NCBI RefSeq assembly: GCF_900104775.1
Contig: NZ_FNSA01000003.1
Coordinates: forward strand, 992,001-1,056,000
Reading direction: 5' to 3'
DNA from: Tsukamurella tyrosinosolvens
GTDB taxonomy: Bacteria > Actinomycetota > Actinomycetes > Mycobacteriales > Mycobacteriaceae
DNA: 64,000 nucleotides
This document shows positions 38,945 through 48,776 of this stretch, piece after piece. The translations under genes were made by a program, and so were the position numbers. Within the stretch, counting starts at the first letter, position 1; the number at the start of each line of letters is the position of its first letter. A model generated the notes under the pieces. It did no database searches, had not been told where the DNA came from, and saw nothing but the letters and a program-made list of their open reading frames with translations.

Positions 38945-39775
38945 ATGATTCGACGGATCGCGCGACCCCTGCTCGGTTCGATCTTCGTCTACACCGGTTA
39001 CACCGGCCTGACGAGCGACCCGGGGCGGAAAGCGGACACCGTCGCCCCGCTGGTGGAGAAGGCCACTGAGGCCCTGCCCGATTCGACGGCGATTCCGACG
39101 AGCGCCCGGAGTTGGGTACGGATCAACGCGGGTGTCCAGCTCGGCGGCGGCCTGCTGCTCGCCACCGGGCGGGCTCCGCGGGCCGCCTCGCTGGCCCTCG
39201 CGGGCACCCTCGTGCCCGCGACGGTCGTCGACCATCCGTTCTGGGCGGAGTCGGACCCCGAGGCCCGCCGCGAGCAGCAGCTGCACTTCGTGAAGAACCT
39301 GTCGCTGCTGGGCGGCCTGCTGATCGCGGGTTTCGACACCGAGGGCAAGCCCGGCCTCACCTGGCGTGCCCGGCGCGCGGCGGAGCGCGCCTCCGAGCGG
39401 GTCTCCGACACCGTCGCGGCCGTCACCCCCGGTCATCACGACGGCGCGGCGACCTGGCAGGAGCGGGCCCACGCGGCCCAGGAGTACGGCGCCACCGCGA
39501 TCGGCCGGGCGAAGCCCGCGGTAGTGGGTGCGGTCGAGACGGCGAAGCCGGCGATCAGTGACGCCGTCGAGCGGGCCAAGCCCGCGATCGCCGACGCCGC
39601 GGAGAAGGTGAAGCCGGTCGTGGACGACGCGGTGGACCGCGCGCGACCGGTCCTCGCCGACGCGGCGGACGCCGCCGCCGGTTTCGCCGAGAAGGCGGGG
39701 GACCGATTGCACGCCCTGCGCGACGAGGCGTCCGCCGCGGTGGCGGACAGGAAGAAGCGGGCGCGCATCGCGTAA
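38945..39775 (+). CDS. DoxX-like membrane protein with an 11-residue-repeat tail
   Basis: A 276-residue protein. The N-terminal half is a DoxX-type four-helix unit (LGSIFVYTGYTGL, GGGLLLATGRAPRAASLALA, NLSLLGGLLIAG). The tail (about 185-245) has undecads such as RAKPAVVGAVE, TAKPAISDAVE, RAKPAIADAAE, KVKPVVDDAVD and RARPVLADAAD, an amphipathic helix that could lie on a membrane or lipid. 34 bases after csbD. Role unknown, but stress-linked by context. Confidence 0.8.
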   Translation: MIRRIARPLLGSIFVYTGYTGLTSDPGRKADTVAPLVEKATEALPDSTAIPTSARSWVRINAGVQLGGGLLLATGRAPRAASLALAGTLVPATVVDHPFWAESDPEARREQQLHFVKNLSLLGGLLIAGFDTEGKPGLTWRARRAAERASERVSDTVAAVTPGHHDGAATWQERAHAAQEYGATAIGRAKPAVVGAVETAKPAISDAVERAKPAIADAAEKVKPVVDDAVDRARPVLADAADAAAGFAEKAGDRLHALRDEASAAVADRKKRARIA

Positions 39776-39830
39776 CGTGGGCCGCCCGGCCGGATCGCGG
39801 CCGCGGTAGGTCGACGAGAATCGAGACGCC

Positions 39831-40169
39831 GTGCCCCGCAGGCCAGAGTTCACCGGGCGGTACACCGACGCGCTGCACGCGCTGGAGGTGTCGACGCAGC
39901 GGAGCGCCCGGGTCGAGAACCTCGACGGGCAGTACGCACTCCGGGTCGACTTCGAACTCGGGCGGTACCTGCTCGCGACCAACACGGACGCCGTCACCGG
40001 CCTCGCCGACGAGGACGCCGGAGCGCCGTGGCGGGTCCGGTTCTTCGACGGTGCCCTCGACGACGGCGCGGCCGTGCTGATCGCCGACCGGTCGGCGGCC
40101 TGGCTGATCGACGCCTACGACGCCGCCGTCGGGGATCTGCCGCCCCTGGCCGAGGTCCCGCACACCTGA
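39831..40169 (+). CDS. conserved-looking hypothetical protein
   Basis: A 112-residue soluble protein from GTG 39831 (MPRRPEFTGRYTDALHALEV). It alternates acidic and hydrophobic strands, with YALRVDFELGRYLLATNTDA and APWRVRFFDGALDDGAAVLI. No signal peptide, helix or known motif was recognised. It is the third rightward gene after csbD. Function unknown. Confidence 0.65.
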   Translation: MPRRPEFTGRYTDALHALEVSTQRSARVENLDGQYALRVDFELGRYLLATNTDAVTGLADEDAGAPWRVRFFDGALDDGAAVLIADRSAAWLIDAYDAAVGDLPPLAEVPHT

Positions 40170-40311
40170 CCGTCCCCGCGGACGCGGATCCGCGGGGACG
40201 GCGGGTGGTCCCACGCCCGACGGCGACGGGATCTACAGTGGAAGGATCAGATTTTCGCTCCCGGGCGACGCAGCAGGGCGGCGAACGGGACGGGCGCGAA
40301 GGAGGAGTGCG

Positions 40312-40614
40312 ATGACGCAGTCACACCGTGTGCGCTCCGATCTCGGCGTGTACAGCATCTCGGTGGCGTCCGAGCTGTCGCAGGTCGGCCTCCAGACGCT
40401 CCGCCTCTACGAACGACGGCATCTGATTCGGCCGCAGCGGACCGCGGGCGGCACCCGCCGGTACAGCGAGGACGACATCGCGCGGATCCGCCGGATCACG
40501 GAACTCGTCGCCACCGGCGTCAATCTCCCGGGCGTGGAGCGCATCCTGGCCCTGGAGGACGAGTGCGCATCGTTGCGCGCGGAGCTCGACGCGTGCCGCG
40601 CCGGTACCGAGTAG
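40312..40614 (+). CDS. MerR family regulator, HspR-like
   Basis: A 100-residue winged-helix protein. VYSISVASELSQVGLQTLRLY and ERRHLIRPQRTAGGTRRYSE match the HspR/MerR DNA-binding domain closely, with the continuation GVNLPGVERILALED also like HspR. It is shorter than HspR (about 125 residues) because the hydrophobic C terminus is missing. AAGGAGGAG precedes ATG 40312. There is no dnaK nearby. Convergent with lpqU, three bases apart. Confidence 0.9.
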   Translation: MTQSHRVRSDLGVYSISVASELSQVGLQTLRLYERRHLIRPQRTAGGTRRYSEDDIARIRRITELVATGVNLPGVERILALEDECASLRAELDACRAGTE

Positions 40615-40617
40615 CGG

Positions 40618-41346
40618 CTACGGCTGCACGTTGATCGAGTACGCGGCGGCGGCGTCGCGCACATCGAGAACGTACTTGCGGGACTGGTTGTAGACCATGA
40701 CGGCCTTCTCCCAGCCCTTCGCCGTGGTCAGGTCCTTGCCCGAGACGCACAGGTAGCGGGCCGCGGTCATGGCGGCGTCGTCGATGTTGTCGGGGTCGGC
40801 CTTGCCGTCGCCGTTGGCGTCCACGCCGAACCGCTGCCACGTCTCCGGGATGAACTGGAACGGGCCCATCGCGGCGTCGAACTTGGCGTTCGGCCGGTGC
40901 GGATCGGTGCCGGTCGCCAGGATCTCCTGGTTGCCGTTCGTGCCGTCGAGCGGCACGCCACGGATCGGCGGCGAGACCTTGCCGTCCGGTGCGATCGTCG
41001 CGCCGTGGTACGTGCCGTGCTTGCTCTCGATGAAGGCGATGCCGGCGAGCGTGGTCCAGGCGATCCCGCACTCCGGCGTGCGCTGCCGGAGCGCCTCGGC
41101 CGCGTTGCCGTAGGCCTCCAGGGAGATCACCGGGATGCCCGTGGCCACGCTGATCGGGGTGGCCCAATCACGGAGCAGGTCCGACGTGCGACCCGGACCG
41201 TTCACGTTGATCAGCGGCACGGGAGCGCCCGCGCCGGGCGGGATGCCCTGCGGGATCTCCGGGCGCGGGTCGATCGCGCCGCAGCCGGCGAGCACCGTCG
41301 ACGCGACGCCGACGACGAACGCCGCGCGCATGCGGGAACTGACCAT
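40618..41346 (-). CDS. lpqU: lytic transglycosylase lipoprotein, LpqU-like
   Basis: A secreted lipoprotein with a signal peptide and lipobox (VASTVLAGCGAI), probably cutting peptidoglycan. The Slt domain is seen in IAFIESKHGTYHG (catalytic Glu) and AMGPFQFIPETW, then GDGKADPDNIDDAAMTAARY. 242 residues. It follows mazG and mfd in the M. tuberculosis order mfd-mazG-lpqU (Rv1020-Rv1022). ATG 41346 is used; an internal ATG 15 bases later is also possible. Confidence 0.92.
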   Translation of the reverse strand: MVSSRMRAAFVVGVASTVLAGCGAIDPRPEIPQGIPPGAGAPVPLINVNGPGRTSDLLRDWATPISVATGIPVISLEAYGNAAEALRQRTPECGIAWTTLAGIAFIESKHGTYHGATIAPDGKVSPPIRGVPLDGTNGNQEILATGTDPHRPNAKFDAAMGPFQFIPETWQRFGVDANGDGKADPDNIDDAAMTAARYLCVSGKDLTTAKGWEKAVMVYNQSRKYVLDVRDAAAAYSINVQP

Positions 41347-41389
41347 GACTTTGCCGTGAACTCTCTCGCCGAAAACTGGGGACGCGATC

Positions 41390-42352
41390 TCAACGTCCGG
41401 ATCGTGCCTCGGGGTTCCCGGCGTGACCGGCCCCCCAGGCGGTGACCCATGATTCTACCCCGTCGGAGGCCATCAGCGCCTCGGCCTCGCGCACGCGGTC
41501 CATGAACGCGAGGACCCGTCGCCGGTAGTCCAGCTCGTAGGCCGCGTCGGGCTCCGCCGGGTCGACAGTGACGGTGCGCACGTCCTCCGGCACCAGTTCG
41601 GCGGGGAAGCCGACGGTGCGCAGCCGCTCGAAGACCTTCGCCACCAGCGCCAACGCGGGCTGGCCGAGCGAGATCGAATCGAGGACGGAGGCGCGGTCGC
41701 CGCGCTCGAGCCGCTTCTGCCGCTCCCAGTTCTCGGCCTGCGTCGCGACGTCGACCTCGGCACCGTCGGCCAGGTGCGGCGTGCGCCGGCGGACCTTGGC
41801 CGCAAGGGTGCGGGCGACGTCGTCGATGCCGAAGGGGTGCGCCCCCTCCTCCGCGATCCGCGCGTGGAAGACGACCTGCAGCAGGAGGTCGCCGAGCTCG
41901 CTGCGCAGTTCGTCCGCGGCGGCGGCCCCGCCCTCGGGCGCGTCGAGTGCGGCGACGGCGTCGGCCACCTCGTACGTCTCCTCCACCAGGTACCGCAGCA
42001 GGCTCGCGTGCGTCTGCTCCGACTCCCACGGTCCCTCGCGCCGCAGCCGGTCGATCAGCTCGACGGTGTCGAGGACGGCCAGCCCGGCGGGCCGGGGCGC
42101 GGCGATCACATCGGCGCCGGCGGCCCGCAGCGCGGCGGCGGCCGGGTGCTGCTCGTCGGTGGTGAGCAGCGTCGCCCCGTCGGGCAGCTCCGCGCCGAGC
42201 GTGGGGCGCCCGTCGGGCAGGTGCCACGCGAGCCGCACCGGCAGCTCCTCCGTGTAGTACACGGGGCCGGTGAGCCGGCCCAGGGCCGCGACGGGCAGCA
42301 GCGTGGGCAGCGCGGGATCGAGCAGGACGACGGTGCCGCGCGCCCCGCTCAC
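41390..42352 (-). CDS. mazG: nucleoside triphosphate pyrophosphohydrolase
   Basis: Hydrolyses NTPs, often cleansing oxidised nucleotides. The 320-residue protein has the MazG core [14 protein letters not shown]...[18 protein letters not shown] with its Glu/Asp metal ligands. An N-terminal extension of about 100 residues ([18 protein letters not shown]) is also usual in mycobacteria. GTG 42352 overlaps the mfd stop by 4 bases (GTGA), so the two are coupled. Confidence 0.93.
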   Translation of the reverse strand: MSGARGTVVLLDPALPTLLPVAALGRLTGPVYYTEELPVRLAWHLPDGRPTLGAELPDGATLLTTDEQHPAAAALRAAGADVIAAPRPAGLAVLDTVELIDRLRREGPWESEQTHASLLRYLVEETYEVADAVAALDAPEGGAAAADELRSELGDLLLQVVFHARIAEEGAHPFGIDDVARTLAAKVRRRTPHLADGAEVDVATQAENWERQKRLERGDRASVLDSISLGQPALALVAKVFERLRTVGFPAELVPEDVRTVTVDPAEPDAAYELDYRRRVLAFMDRVREAEALMASDGVESWVTAWGAGHAGNPEARSGR

Positions 42353-45300
42353 GGGGCCTCCGCCGCGACGGCGCGGGGCGGCTGATCGAGCCGCCAGTAG
42401 CCGGCGCCCTTGCCGGCCATCGCGGCCAGGAAGTCGGCGACGGCCTGCAGCACCTCGATGTCGCGCACCCGTTCGCTGCCGACGCCGCCCCCGCCGACCC
42501 GGGGGAGCGGGAAGGTGATGGTGCGGGTCGCGGCGCGGTAGGAGCCGCCGGGGTAGAGCCGCTTGAGCCGCATCTGCTGCGAGTCCAGCAGTTCCATCGG
42601 CGCGATGCGCAGATTGGTGCCGGTCACGGTGATCTCGGTGACGCCCGCGTCCCGCGCGAGCGAGCGCAGCCGCGCGATCGCCGCGAGTCGCTCCACCTCC
42701 ACCGGAGGCGGGCCGTACCGGTCGGTGAGTTCGGTGAGCACCTCGGCGACGGCCGTATCGTCGTGCGCGGCAGCCAGTTTGCGGTACGCCTCCAGGCGCA
42801 GCCGGTCGCTGGTGACGTAGTCGGGCGGGATGTGCGCGTCCACCGGGAGGTCGATGCGCACCTCCTTCTGCTCCTCGGGCACGGTGATCGGCTTGCCGTC
42901 GGCGGCGGCGCGGTAGGCCTCGACGGCCTCTCCGACGAGCCGCACGTAGAGGTCGAAGCCGACGCCGGCGACGTGGCCGGACTGCTCGGCGCCGAGAACG
43001 TTGCCGGCGCCGCGGATCTCGAGGTCCTTCATGGCCACGGCCATGCCGGCGCCGAGGTCGTTGTTCTGCGCGATGGTCGCCAGCCGGTCGTAGGCGGTCT
43101 CGGTGAGCGGCTTCTCCGACGGGTAGAGGAAGTAGGCGTAGCCGCGCTCGCGGGAGCGACCCACGCGCCCGCGCAACTGGTGCAGCTGGCTCAGGCCGAG
43201 GTTCTCGGCGCGCTCCACGATGAGGGTGTTGGCGTTGGAGATGTCCAGGCCGGTCTCGACGATGGTGGTGCACACCAGCACGTCGAACTCGCGGTTCCAG
43301 AAGCCCTGCACCGTGCTCTCCAGGGCCTCCTCGCCCATCTGCCCGTGCGCCACCACGACCCGCGCCTCGGGCACCATGTCGCGGATGTGCTTGGCGGCCC
43401 GGTCGATCGAGCTGACCCGGTTGTGCACGTAGAAGACCTGGCCGTCGCGCAGCAGCTCGCGGCGGATGGCCGCGGCCACCTGCTTGTCGTCGTACGCGCC
43501 CACGTAGGTGAGCACCGGGTGGCGCTCCTCGGGCGGGGTGAGGATGGTCGACATCTCGCGGATGCCGGCCATGCTCATCTCGAGCGTGCGGGGGATCGGG
43601 GTGGCGCTCATGGTGAGCACGTCGACGTTGGTGCGCAGCGCCTTGATGTGCTCCTTGTGCTCGACGCCGAAGCGCTGCTCCTCGTCGACCACGACGAGGC
43701 CGAGGTCCTTCCACCGCACGCCGGTCTGCAGCAGCCGGTGGGTGCCGACCACCACGTCGACGCTGCCGTCGGCGAGGCCCTCGAGCACCGCTCGGGTCTC
43801 CAGCTTGTCCGTGAACCGGGACAGACCCTTCACCGTGACCGGGAAGCCCTGCATCCGCTCCTCGAAGGTCTTCAGATGCTGTTGCGCGAGCAGGGTCGTC
43901 GGCACGAGCACCGCGACCTGCTTGCCGTCCTGCACGGCCTTGAAGGCGGCGCGCACGGCGATCTCCGTCTTGCCGTAGCCGACGTCGCCGATCACGACGC
44001 GGTCCATCGGAACGGCCTTCTCCATGTCGGCCTTCACGTCGCCGATCACCGTCATCTGGTCGACGGTCTCGGTGAAGGGGAAGGCGTCCTCCATCTCGCG
44101 TTGCCACGGGGAGTCGGGCGCGAAGGCATGGCCCGGGGCGGCGTTGCGGGCCGCGTAGAGCTGCACCAGCTCGCCCGCGATCTCCCGGACGGCCTTGCGC
44201 GCCTTGCGCTTGGTGTTCTGCCAGTCGCTGCCGCCCATCTTCGACAGCGCCGGCATCTCGCCGCCGACGTACCGGGAGAGCTGGTCCAGCGACTCCATCG
44301 GGACGAAGAGCTTGTCGCCCGGCTGCCCCCGCTTGCCCGGCGCGTACTCGATCACCAGGTACTCGCGGCGGGCGCCGGCCACGGTGCGCTCGATCATCTC
44401 GACGAACTTGCCGATGCCGTGCTCGTCGTGCACCACGAGGTCGCCGGCGGTGAGAGCCAGCGGGTCGACCTGGTTGCGGCGCTTGGCCGGAAGCCGCCGG
44501 CCGTCGCCGACGCCCGCGACGCGGTTACCCGTGAGGTCGGGCTCGGCGAGCAGGACGAGCTTCTCGGCGGTCACGGTGAGGCCCGTCTGCAGGCTGCCGC
44601 GCAGCACGCCGACGGTGCCCGCCTTCGGGGCGGCGCCCGCGTCCAGCTCGGTGGCCGGGACCTCGGCGTCGCGCAGCCGCTCCAGAATGCGGGCGCGGGT
44701 GCCCTGGCCGGCGACCACGATCACACCGGTGCCGCCGGACGCGGCGTGGGCGCGCAGCGTCGCGAAGAGCTTCTCCGCCTCGGCCTCGGAACCCCGTGGC
44801 GCGGGCGCGTGTTCGGCGCGGACCGTCAGGTGGTCCGGTCCCTCGTCGGGACCCGTCGCCAGCGGGGAGACGGTCCACCAGGGCCGTCCGGCGGCGGAGA
44901 CGGAGTCGTGCACCTCGTCGAGCGAGCGGTAGGCGCTGGCGCCCAGGTTCATTCCCGACGGGTCGAGCGGAGCGGCCGAGCCGAGCGCGGCCGCGGTCCA
45001 CGAGGCCTCGAGGAACTCCTGGCCGGTGCGACCGAGATCCGCTGCGCGGGTGCGGATCTTCTCTGGGTCGAGGAGCAGGGTGTGCGCGCCCGCGGGGAGG
45101 ACGTCGGTGAGCAGCTGCAGCTCGCCCGGGATGAGCGCGGGGATCAGCGCCTCCATGCCCTCCACCGGGATGCCCTGGGAGAGCTTCTCCAGCATCTCCA
45201 CCAGGGCGGCGTCGGACTCGTGTTCCGCCTTCAGCGCCGCCGCGCGCTCGCGGACCTCCGCGGTGAGCAGCAGTTCGCGGCAGGGGTAGACGTGCACGGT

Positions 45301-45999
45301 GCCGACCTCGACCTCGGGCTGCGAGCGCTGGTCGGCTACGGAGAAGGCACGGAGGTCGGTGATCTCGTCGCCCCAGAACTCCACGCGCACGGGGAGATCC
45401 GTGGTCGTGGGGAAGACGTCGAGGATGCCTCCGCGGACGGCGAACTCGCCGCGCTTGCCCACCATGTCGACCCGCGTGTAGGCGAGCTCCACGAGGGTCT
45501 CGATCAGCTGGTCGAAGTCGTGCTCGACGCCCTCGCGCAGCGTGATCGACGGGGCGTCGCCCAGGCCGGGCGCCATCGGCTGCACCAGGGAGCGGACCGT
45601 CGCCACGACGGCCCGCAGGGGTTCGCCGTACTGCGCGTCCTCCGGGTGGGCCAGGCGGCGCAGCACCTGCAGCCGCCGCCCGACGGTGTCCGCGCCGGGG
45701 GAGAGGCGCTCGTGCGGCAGCGTCTCCCAGCTGGGGAACTGGGCCACGGCACCGTCGCCCAGCATCTCCCGCAGCTCGGAGGTCAGGTCGTCGGCCTCGC
45801 GCCCCGTGGCGGTGGCGACGAGCACGGGCGCGCGGTCGGCGAGCGCCGAGACGAGGAAGGGACGCGCACCGTCGACCGCGGTGACGGTGAGGTCGGGCCT
45901 GCCCGCTGCCTCCGCGAAGGCGGTGATGTCCGGATCTGCGGCGACCGCCCTGGTCAGTCCGGAGAGGGCTGGGACGGGGGAGGGGGCGGCGTCAGGCAC
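42349..45999 (-). CDS. mfd: transcription-repair coupling factor
   Basis: Removes RNA polymerase stalled at lesions and recruits UvrABC. The 1216-residue protein has the UvrB-like N terminus, RNA polymerase-interaction domain, and the helicase with [16 protein letters not shown] (Walker A), [15 protein letters not shown] (DEEQ box) and the TRG and C-terminal domains ([20 protein letters not shown]). Starts at ATG 45999. First of mfd-mazG-lpqU, 51 bases after the tetR stop. Confidence 0.97.
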   Translation of the reverse strand: MPDAAPSPVPALSGLTRAVAADPDITAFAEAAGRPDLTVTAVDGARPFLVSALADRAPVLVATATGREADDLTSELREMLGDGAVAQFPSWETLPHERLSPGADTVGRRLQVLRRLAHPEDAQYGEPLRAVVATVRSLVQPMAPGLGDAPSITLREGVEHDFDQLIETLVELAYTRVDMVGKRGEFAVRGGILDVFPTTTDLPVRVEFWGDEITDLRAFSVADQRSQPEVEVGTVHVYPCRELLLTAEVRERAAALKAEHESDAALVEMLEKLSQGIPVEGMEALIPALIPGELQLLTDVLPAGAHTLLLDPEKIRTRAADLGRTGQEFLEASWTAAALGSAAPLDPSGMNLGASAYRSLDEVHDSVSAAGRPWWTVSPLATGPDEGPDHLTVRAEHAPAPRGSEAEAEKLFATLRAHAASGGTGVIVVAGQGTRARILERLRDAEVPATELDAGAAPKAGTVGVLRGSLQTGLTVTAEKLVLLAEPDLTGNRVAGVGDGRRLPAKRRNQVDPLALTAGDLVVHDEHGIGKFVEMIERTVAGARREYLVIEYAPGKRGQPGDKLFVPMESLDQLSRYVGGEMPALSKMGGSDWQNTKRKARKAVREIAGELVQLYAARNAAPGHAFAPDSPWQREMEDAFPFTETVDQMTVIGDVKADMEKAVPMDRVVIGDVGYGKTEIAVRAAFKAVQDGKQVAVLVPTTLLAQQHLKTFEERMQGFPVTVKGLSRFTDKLETRAVLEGLADGSVDVVVGTHRLLQTGVRWKDLGLVVVDEEQRFGVEHKEHIKALRTNVDVLTMSATPIPRTLEMSMAGIREMSTILTPPEERHPVLTYVGAYDDKQVAAAIRRELLRDGQVFYVHNRVSSIDRAAKHIRDMVPEARVVVAHGQMGEEALESTVQGFWNREFDVLVCTTIVETGLDISNANTLIVERAENLGLSQLHQLRGRVGRSRERGYAYFLYPSEKPLTETAYDRLATIAQNNDLGAGMAVAMKDLEIRGAGNVLGAEQSGHVAGVGFDLYVRLVGEAVEAYRAAADGKPITVPEEQKEVRIDLPVDAHIPPDYVTSDRLRLEAYRKLAAAHDDTAVAEVLTELTDRYGPPPVEVERLAAIARLRSLARDAGVTEITVTGTNLRIAPMELLDSQQMRLKRLYPGGSYRAATRTITFPLPRVGGGGVGSERVRDIEVLQAVADFLAAMAGKGAGYWRLDQPPRAVAAEAP

Positions 46000-46050
46000 C
46001 GATCCAGTGTATTGGCGCGGTCCGACACGCGCCGACGGGCCCGAGCGCGC

Positions 46051-46710
46051 TCAGCCGCCCGCGCCCCGCGGGGCGTACCGGGCCAGGAAGGTCGCGACCG
46101 CCTCGTCGGCGACGGCGTCCGATTCCTCCTGCGTACCGCCCGTCCGGCCGCCCGTGAGCGTGAGCCGGTTGAGCGGCGCGGCCAGCACCAGCCACGTGAA
46201 CTGCTCGGCGGCGGCGGCCGGATCGTCGACGCGGAGCAGGCCCCGGGCGGCGAGGCGCGCGAGCGCGTCGGCGAGGAGTCCCTGGTTGCGGTCCCAGCTG
46301 CGCCGCACGTAATCGTCGGCCACGTCGGGGAAGCGCTGCGCCTCGGCGGCGACGAGGGTGCGCATCCGCAGGACGGGGCCGCTCAGGACGCCCGCCTGCA
46401 GCGTGCCGGCGAGTGCGCGCAGCCCCCGCCGGGCGTCGTCGGTCGCGATCAGGGCGTCGAGGTGCGGGCGCATGGCGTCGCGGCCGCGGTCCACCCAGTC
46501 CCGGACGACCGCCGCGTACAGGTCGTCCTTCGACGGGTACTGCCGGTAGAGCGTCTGCTTGGAGATCCGGGCGCCGGCGGCGACCGCGTCCATCGTGGTG
46601 CCGGCGAAGCCCCGGTCGAGGAGCAGGTCCCGCGCGATGGCGAGCAGGTCGGCGCCGCTGCTGCCGCCGGGGCGGCCGCGGAGCCGGGGCGCGTCGGGTG
46701 CGGTGTCCAT
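46051..46710 (-). CDS. TetR family transcriptional regulator (Rv1019-like position)
   Basis: A 219-residue regulator with TTMDAVAAGARISKQTLYRQ as the helix-turn-helix and a helical ligand domain. It lies upstream of mfd, as Rv1019 does in M. tuberculosis. It is divergent from a DUF1761 gene, and the four-box operator between them is probably its binding site. ATG 46710 is the natural start; no ribosome site is clear. Confidence 0.92.
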   Translation of the reverse strand: MDTAPDAPRLRGRPGGSSGADLLAIARDLLLDRGFAGTTMDAVAAGARISKQTLYRQYPSKDDLYAAVVRDWVDRGRDAMRPHLDALIATDDARRGLRALAGTLQAGVLSGPVLRMRTLVAAEAQRFPDVADDYVRRSWDRNQGLLADALARLAARGLLRVDDPAAAAEQFTWLVLAAPLNRLTLTGGRTGGTQEESDAVADEAVATFLARYAPRGAGG

Positions 46711-46718
46711 GCCGAAAT

Positions 46719-46765
46719 AGTACTGGACAGTACTCGGGTGCGGACGTAGAGTACTCATTGGTACT
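46719..46765. promoter_or_regulatory. four-box AGTACT operator
   Basis: AGTACT occurs at 46719-46724, 46729-46734 and 46750-46755, and GGTACT at 46760-46765. This makes two 16-bp sites of the form AGTACT-N4-AGTACT. The boxes in each are 10 bp apart and the sites are 31 bp apart, so both face the same DNA side. It lies between tetR and the DUF1761 gene, fitting an autorepressed TetR operator. Confidence 0.72.
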
Positions 46766-46779
46766 AAAAGGAGGACGTC

Positions 46780-47166
46780 ATGATCGTCGCAGGTATCGCC
46801 GTCGCCGCCCTCGCGGCATTCGTTCTGAGCTCGGTCTACTACGTGCTCCTGTCCCCGGTCGAGCAGCGTGCGCTGGGCGACCGCGTCCTCGACCGCGGGA
46901 AGCCGGGGCCCGCGAAGGTCGTCGCGGAGCTGGTCCGCACCGCCGTCGTCGCCGCGGGCTTCGCGTGGATCGCCGACCGCGCCGAGTTGCTCGCGCTCCC
47001 GGCGTCTCTCACGCTCGCCCTGGTGCTCTGGCTCGCGTTCCCGGTGGTCCTGCTCACGGGCTCGATCATCTGGGAACGCGTCCCCTGGCAGACCGCGGCG
47101 ATCCACGCCGGCGACTGGCTCCTCAAGCTGGTGCTCGTCGCGGTGGTGCTGGGGCTCCTGCACTGA
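46780..47166 (+). CDS. DUF1761 family membrane protein
   Basis: A 128-residue protein with four membrane segments: MIVAGIAVAALAAFVLSSVY, then about 48-65, 72-92 and 108-127. AAAAGGAGG precedes the ATG. DUF1761 proteins are uncharacterised. It is likely the direct target of the divergent TetR through the AGTACT boxes. The 81-bp repeat copy 2 begins 10 bases after its stop. Confidence 0.82.
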   Translation: MIVAGIAVAALAAFVLSSVYYVLLSPVEQRALGDRVLDRGKPGPAKVVAELVRTAVVAAGFAWIADRAELLALPASLTLALVLWLAFPVVLLTGSIIWERVPWQTAAIHAGDWLLKLVLVAVVLGLLH

Positions 47167-47175
47167 CCCGGCCGT

Positions 47176-47256
47176 CCCTAGCGGGGCGTGCACCGCCCTC
47201 GCGTGTCGTGCATTCCCCACGTCCATGGGCCTGGGGAGGTGGCCGTCCCGCTAGGG
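47176..47256. repeat. 81-bp dispersed inverted-repeat element, copy 2
   Basis: Has the same 10-bp ends (CCCTAGCGGG and CCCGCTAGGG) as the copy at 14195-14275, in opposite orientation. Eight differences in 81 positions and no gaps. Differences lie in the loop and inner parts, while the ends are identical. It sits just after the DUF1761 gene. No target-site duplication is clear. Confidence 0.85.
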
Positions 47257-47309
47257 GCGTCCAGTGGGCCCGCGCCGCCGATCACGCGTGAGCCGGGTCG
47301 CCCCGGGTC

Positions 47310-47338
47310 TTGACAGGTGACGGGGGTCACTTTAAGTT
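47310..47338 (+). promoter_or_regulatory. promoter with internal dyad before the lipase gene
   Basis: TTGACA (47310-47315) and TAAGTT (47333-47338) are spaced 17 bp. GTGAC-GGGG-GTCAC (47317-47330) lies between them and could be an operator. The expected transcription start (about 47345) is next to the ATG at 47347, so the message is probably leaderless. Confidence 0.6.
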
Positions 47339-47346
47339 CCTTGCTT

Positions 47347-48776
47347 ATGGTGAATGAAACATCAGCGTTCCGGATTGGATCGCGTGTCCTCGCGGCGCTG
47401 ATCAGCGCCGTCGTCGTGATCGCCACGGGCATCGTGACCGCCCCCAGCGCCCAGGCGCTGCCGCCGATCGTCGAACCCGCACCGCCGGCCGACGCCTTCT
47501 ACGACCGGCCGGCGGACCTCGCGTCGCTGAAGCCCGGCGAGATCGTGCGCACCCGCACGACGTCGATCCGGTCGCTGCAGGTCATGCCGCTCAACGTGGA
47601 CGCCTGGCAGCTCGCCTACCGCACCACGGGCATGAACGGCGAGCCCGATCTCAGCGTGACCACCGTGATGGTGCCGCGCGGGAAGAAGCCCACGAAACTG
47701 CTCTCGTACCAGGCGGCCGCCGACTCGACGCTGCGGATCTGCCAGTCCTCGTACGCGACGACCAAGGGCGGCCCCATCGACCTCGCGGCGAAGGAGGGCC
47801 CGCTCACCTTCGGTATGCCCGGCGCCGAGCTGCTGTTCGCCGGCCTCGGCGTGCAGGAGGGCTGGGCGGTCGCGATGCCCGACCACGGCGGCGGCGAGGA
47901 CCGCTTCCTCACGCCGCGCCAGCCCGGCTGGGCCGTGCTCGACGGGATCCGCGCGGTCGAGAACTTCTCCCGCCTCGGGATGAACGCGAAGACCCCGTCA
48001 CGCTCTGGGGCTACTCCGGCGGCGCGATCGCCAGCAGCTGGACCATCGAGGAGCACCCGACCTACGCGCCGGAGCTCAACATCCGCGGCGCCGCCTTCGG
48101 CGCGCCCGAGCGGGACCTCGCCGCGTCGCTCAAGGCAGTCAACACCTCGCTGCTCGCGGGCCTCATCCCCCTGGCGCTCTCCGCGCTCGGCAAGGACTCC
48201 GAGGAGTTCCGCGTCGCCCTCGACAAGGTGCTCACCCCCGAGGGCCGGGCGCGCGTGAACGAGACCCGTCGGCACTGCATGCCGCAGAACGTCGTCGCCA
48301 ACCTGTGGTTCGACTACAACCGCCTGCTCACCAAGCCGGTCGACGAGGTGCTGCGGATCCCGATCATCGCCAAGACGATCCGCGAGCGCGGCGTCAGCGG
48401 CCGCGTCCCGACGGTGCCCGCGTACGTCTACAACGGCATCACCGAGGAGGTCGCCCCGATCACCGGGACCGACAAGCTCGTGAACTCGTACTGCCAGGGC
48501 GGCGCCTCCGTGACCTACCGCCGCGAGGAGTTCCCGCCGAACCCGGTCAAGCAGCTCATGACCACGCACGGGACCGTCGTGGTGACCGGCGCGGGCGGCG
48601 CGTTCGACTGGCTCAAGCAGCGCATGAACTCGACCGGCCCGGCACCGTCGGGCTGCGACATCCGCACCGTCTTCAGCAGCGGCCTCGAGCCCGCGGCGAT
48701 CGGCACCTTCGGGCAGGCCATCGGCACCGTCCTCGCCTCGCTGGTCGGCGCGCCGATCGGGGCCGGGCCCCGGTAG
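47347..48776 (+). pseudogene. secretory lipase family protein, frameshifted
   Basis: A signal peptide (VLAALISAVVVIATGIVTAP...AQA) leads into a LIP-type secreted triacylglycerol lipase. The first frame holds to GMNAKTP at about 47991. The frame then shifts by one base, because GACCCCGTCACG appears where ACCCCGGTCACG would keep it open. From there the other frame reads VTLWGYSGGAIASSW, with the GXSXG nucleophile elbow, through to the end. A single missing G in 47992-47997 breaks the gene, unless it is a sequencing error. Convergent with a TetR gene with no gap. Confidence 0.8.

Noticed and set aside
47317-48258. The first lipase frame as an intact shorter protein
   Set aside because: After residue about 225 it turns into Arg/Ser/Pro-rich sequence, while the true lipase continues in another frame with GYSGG.
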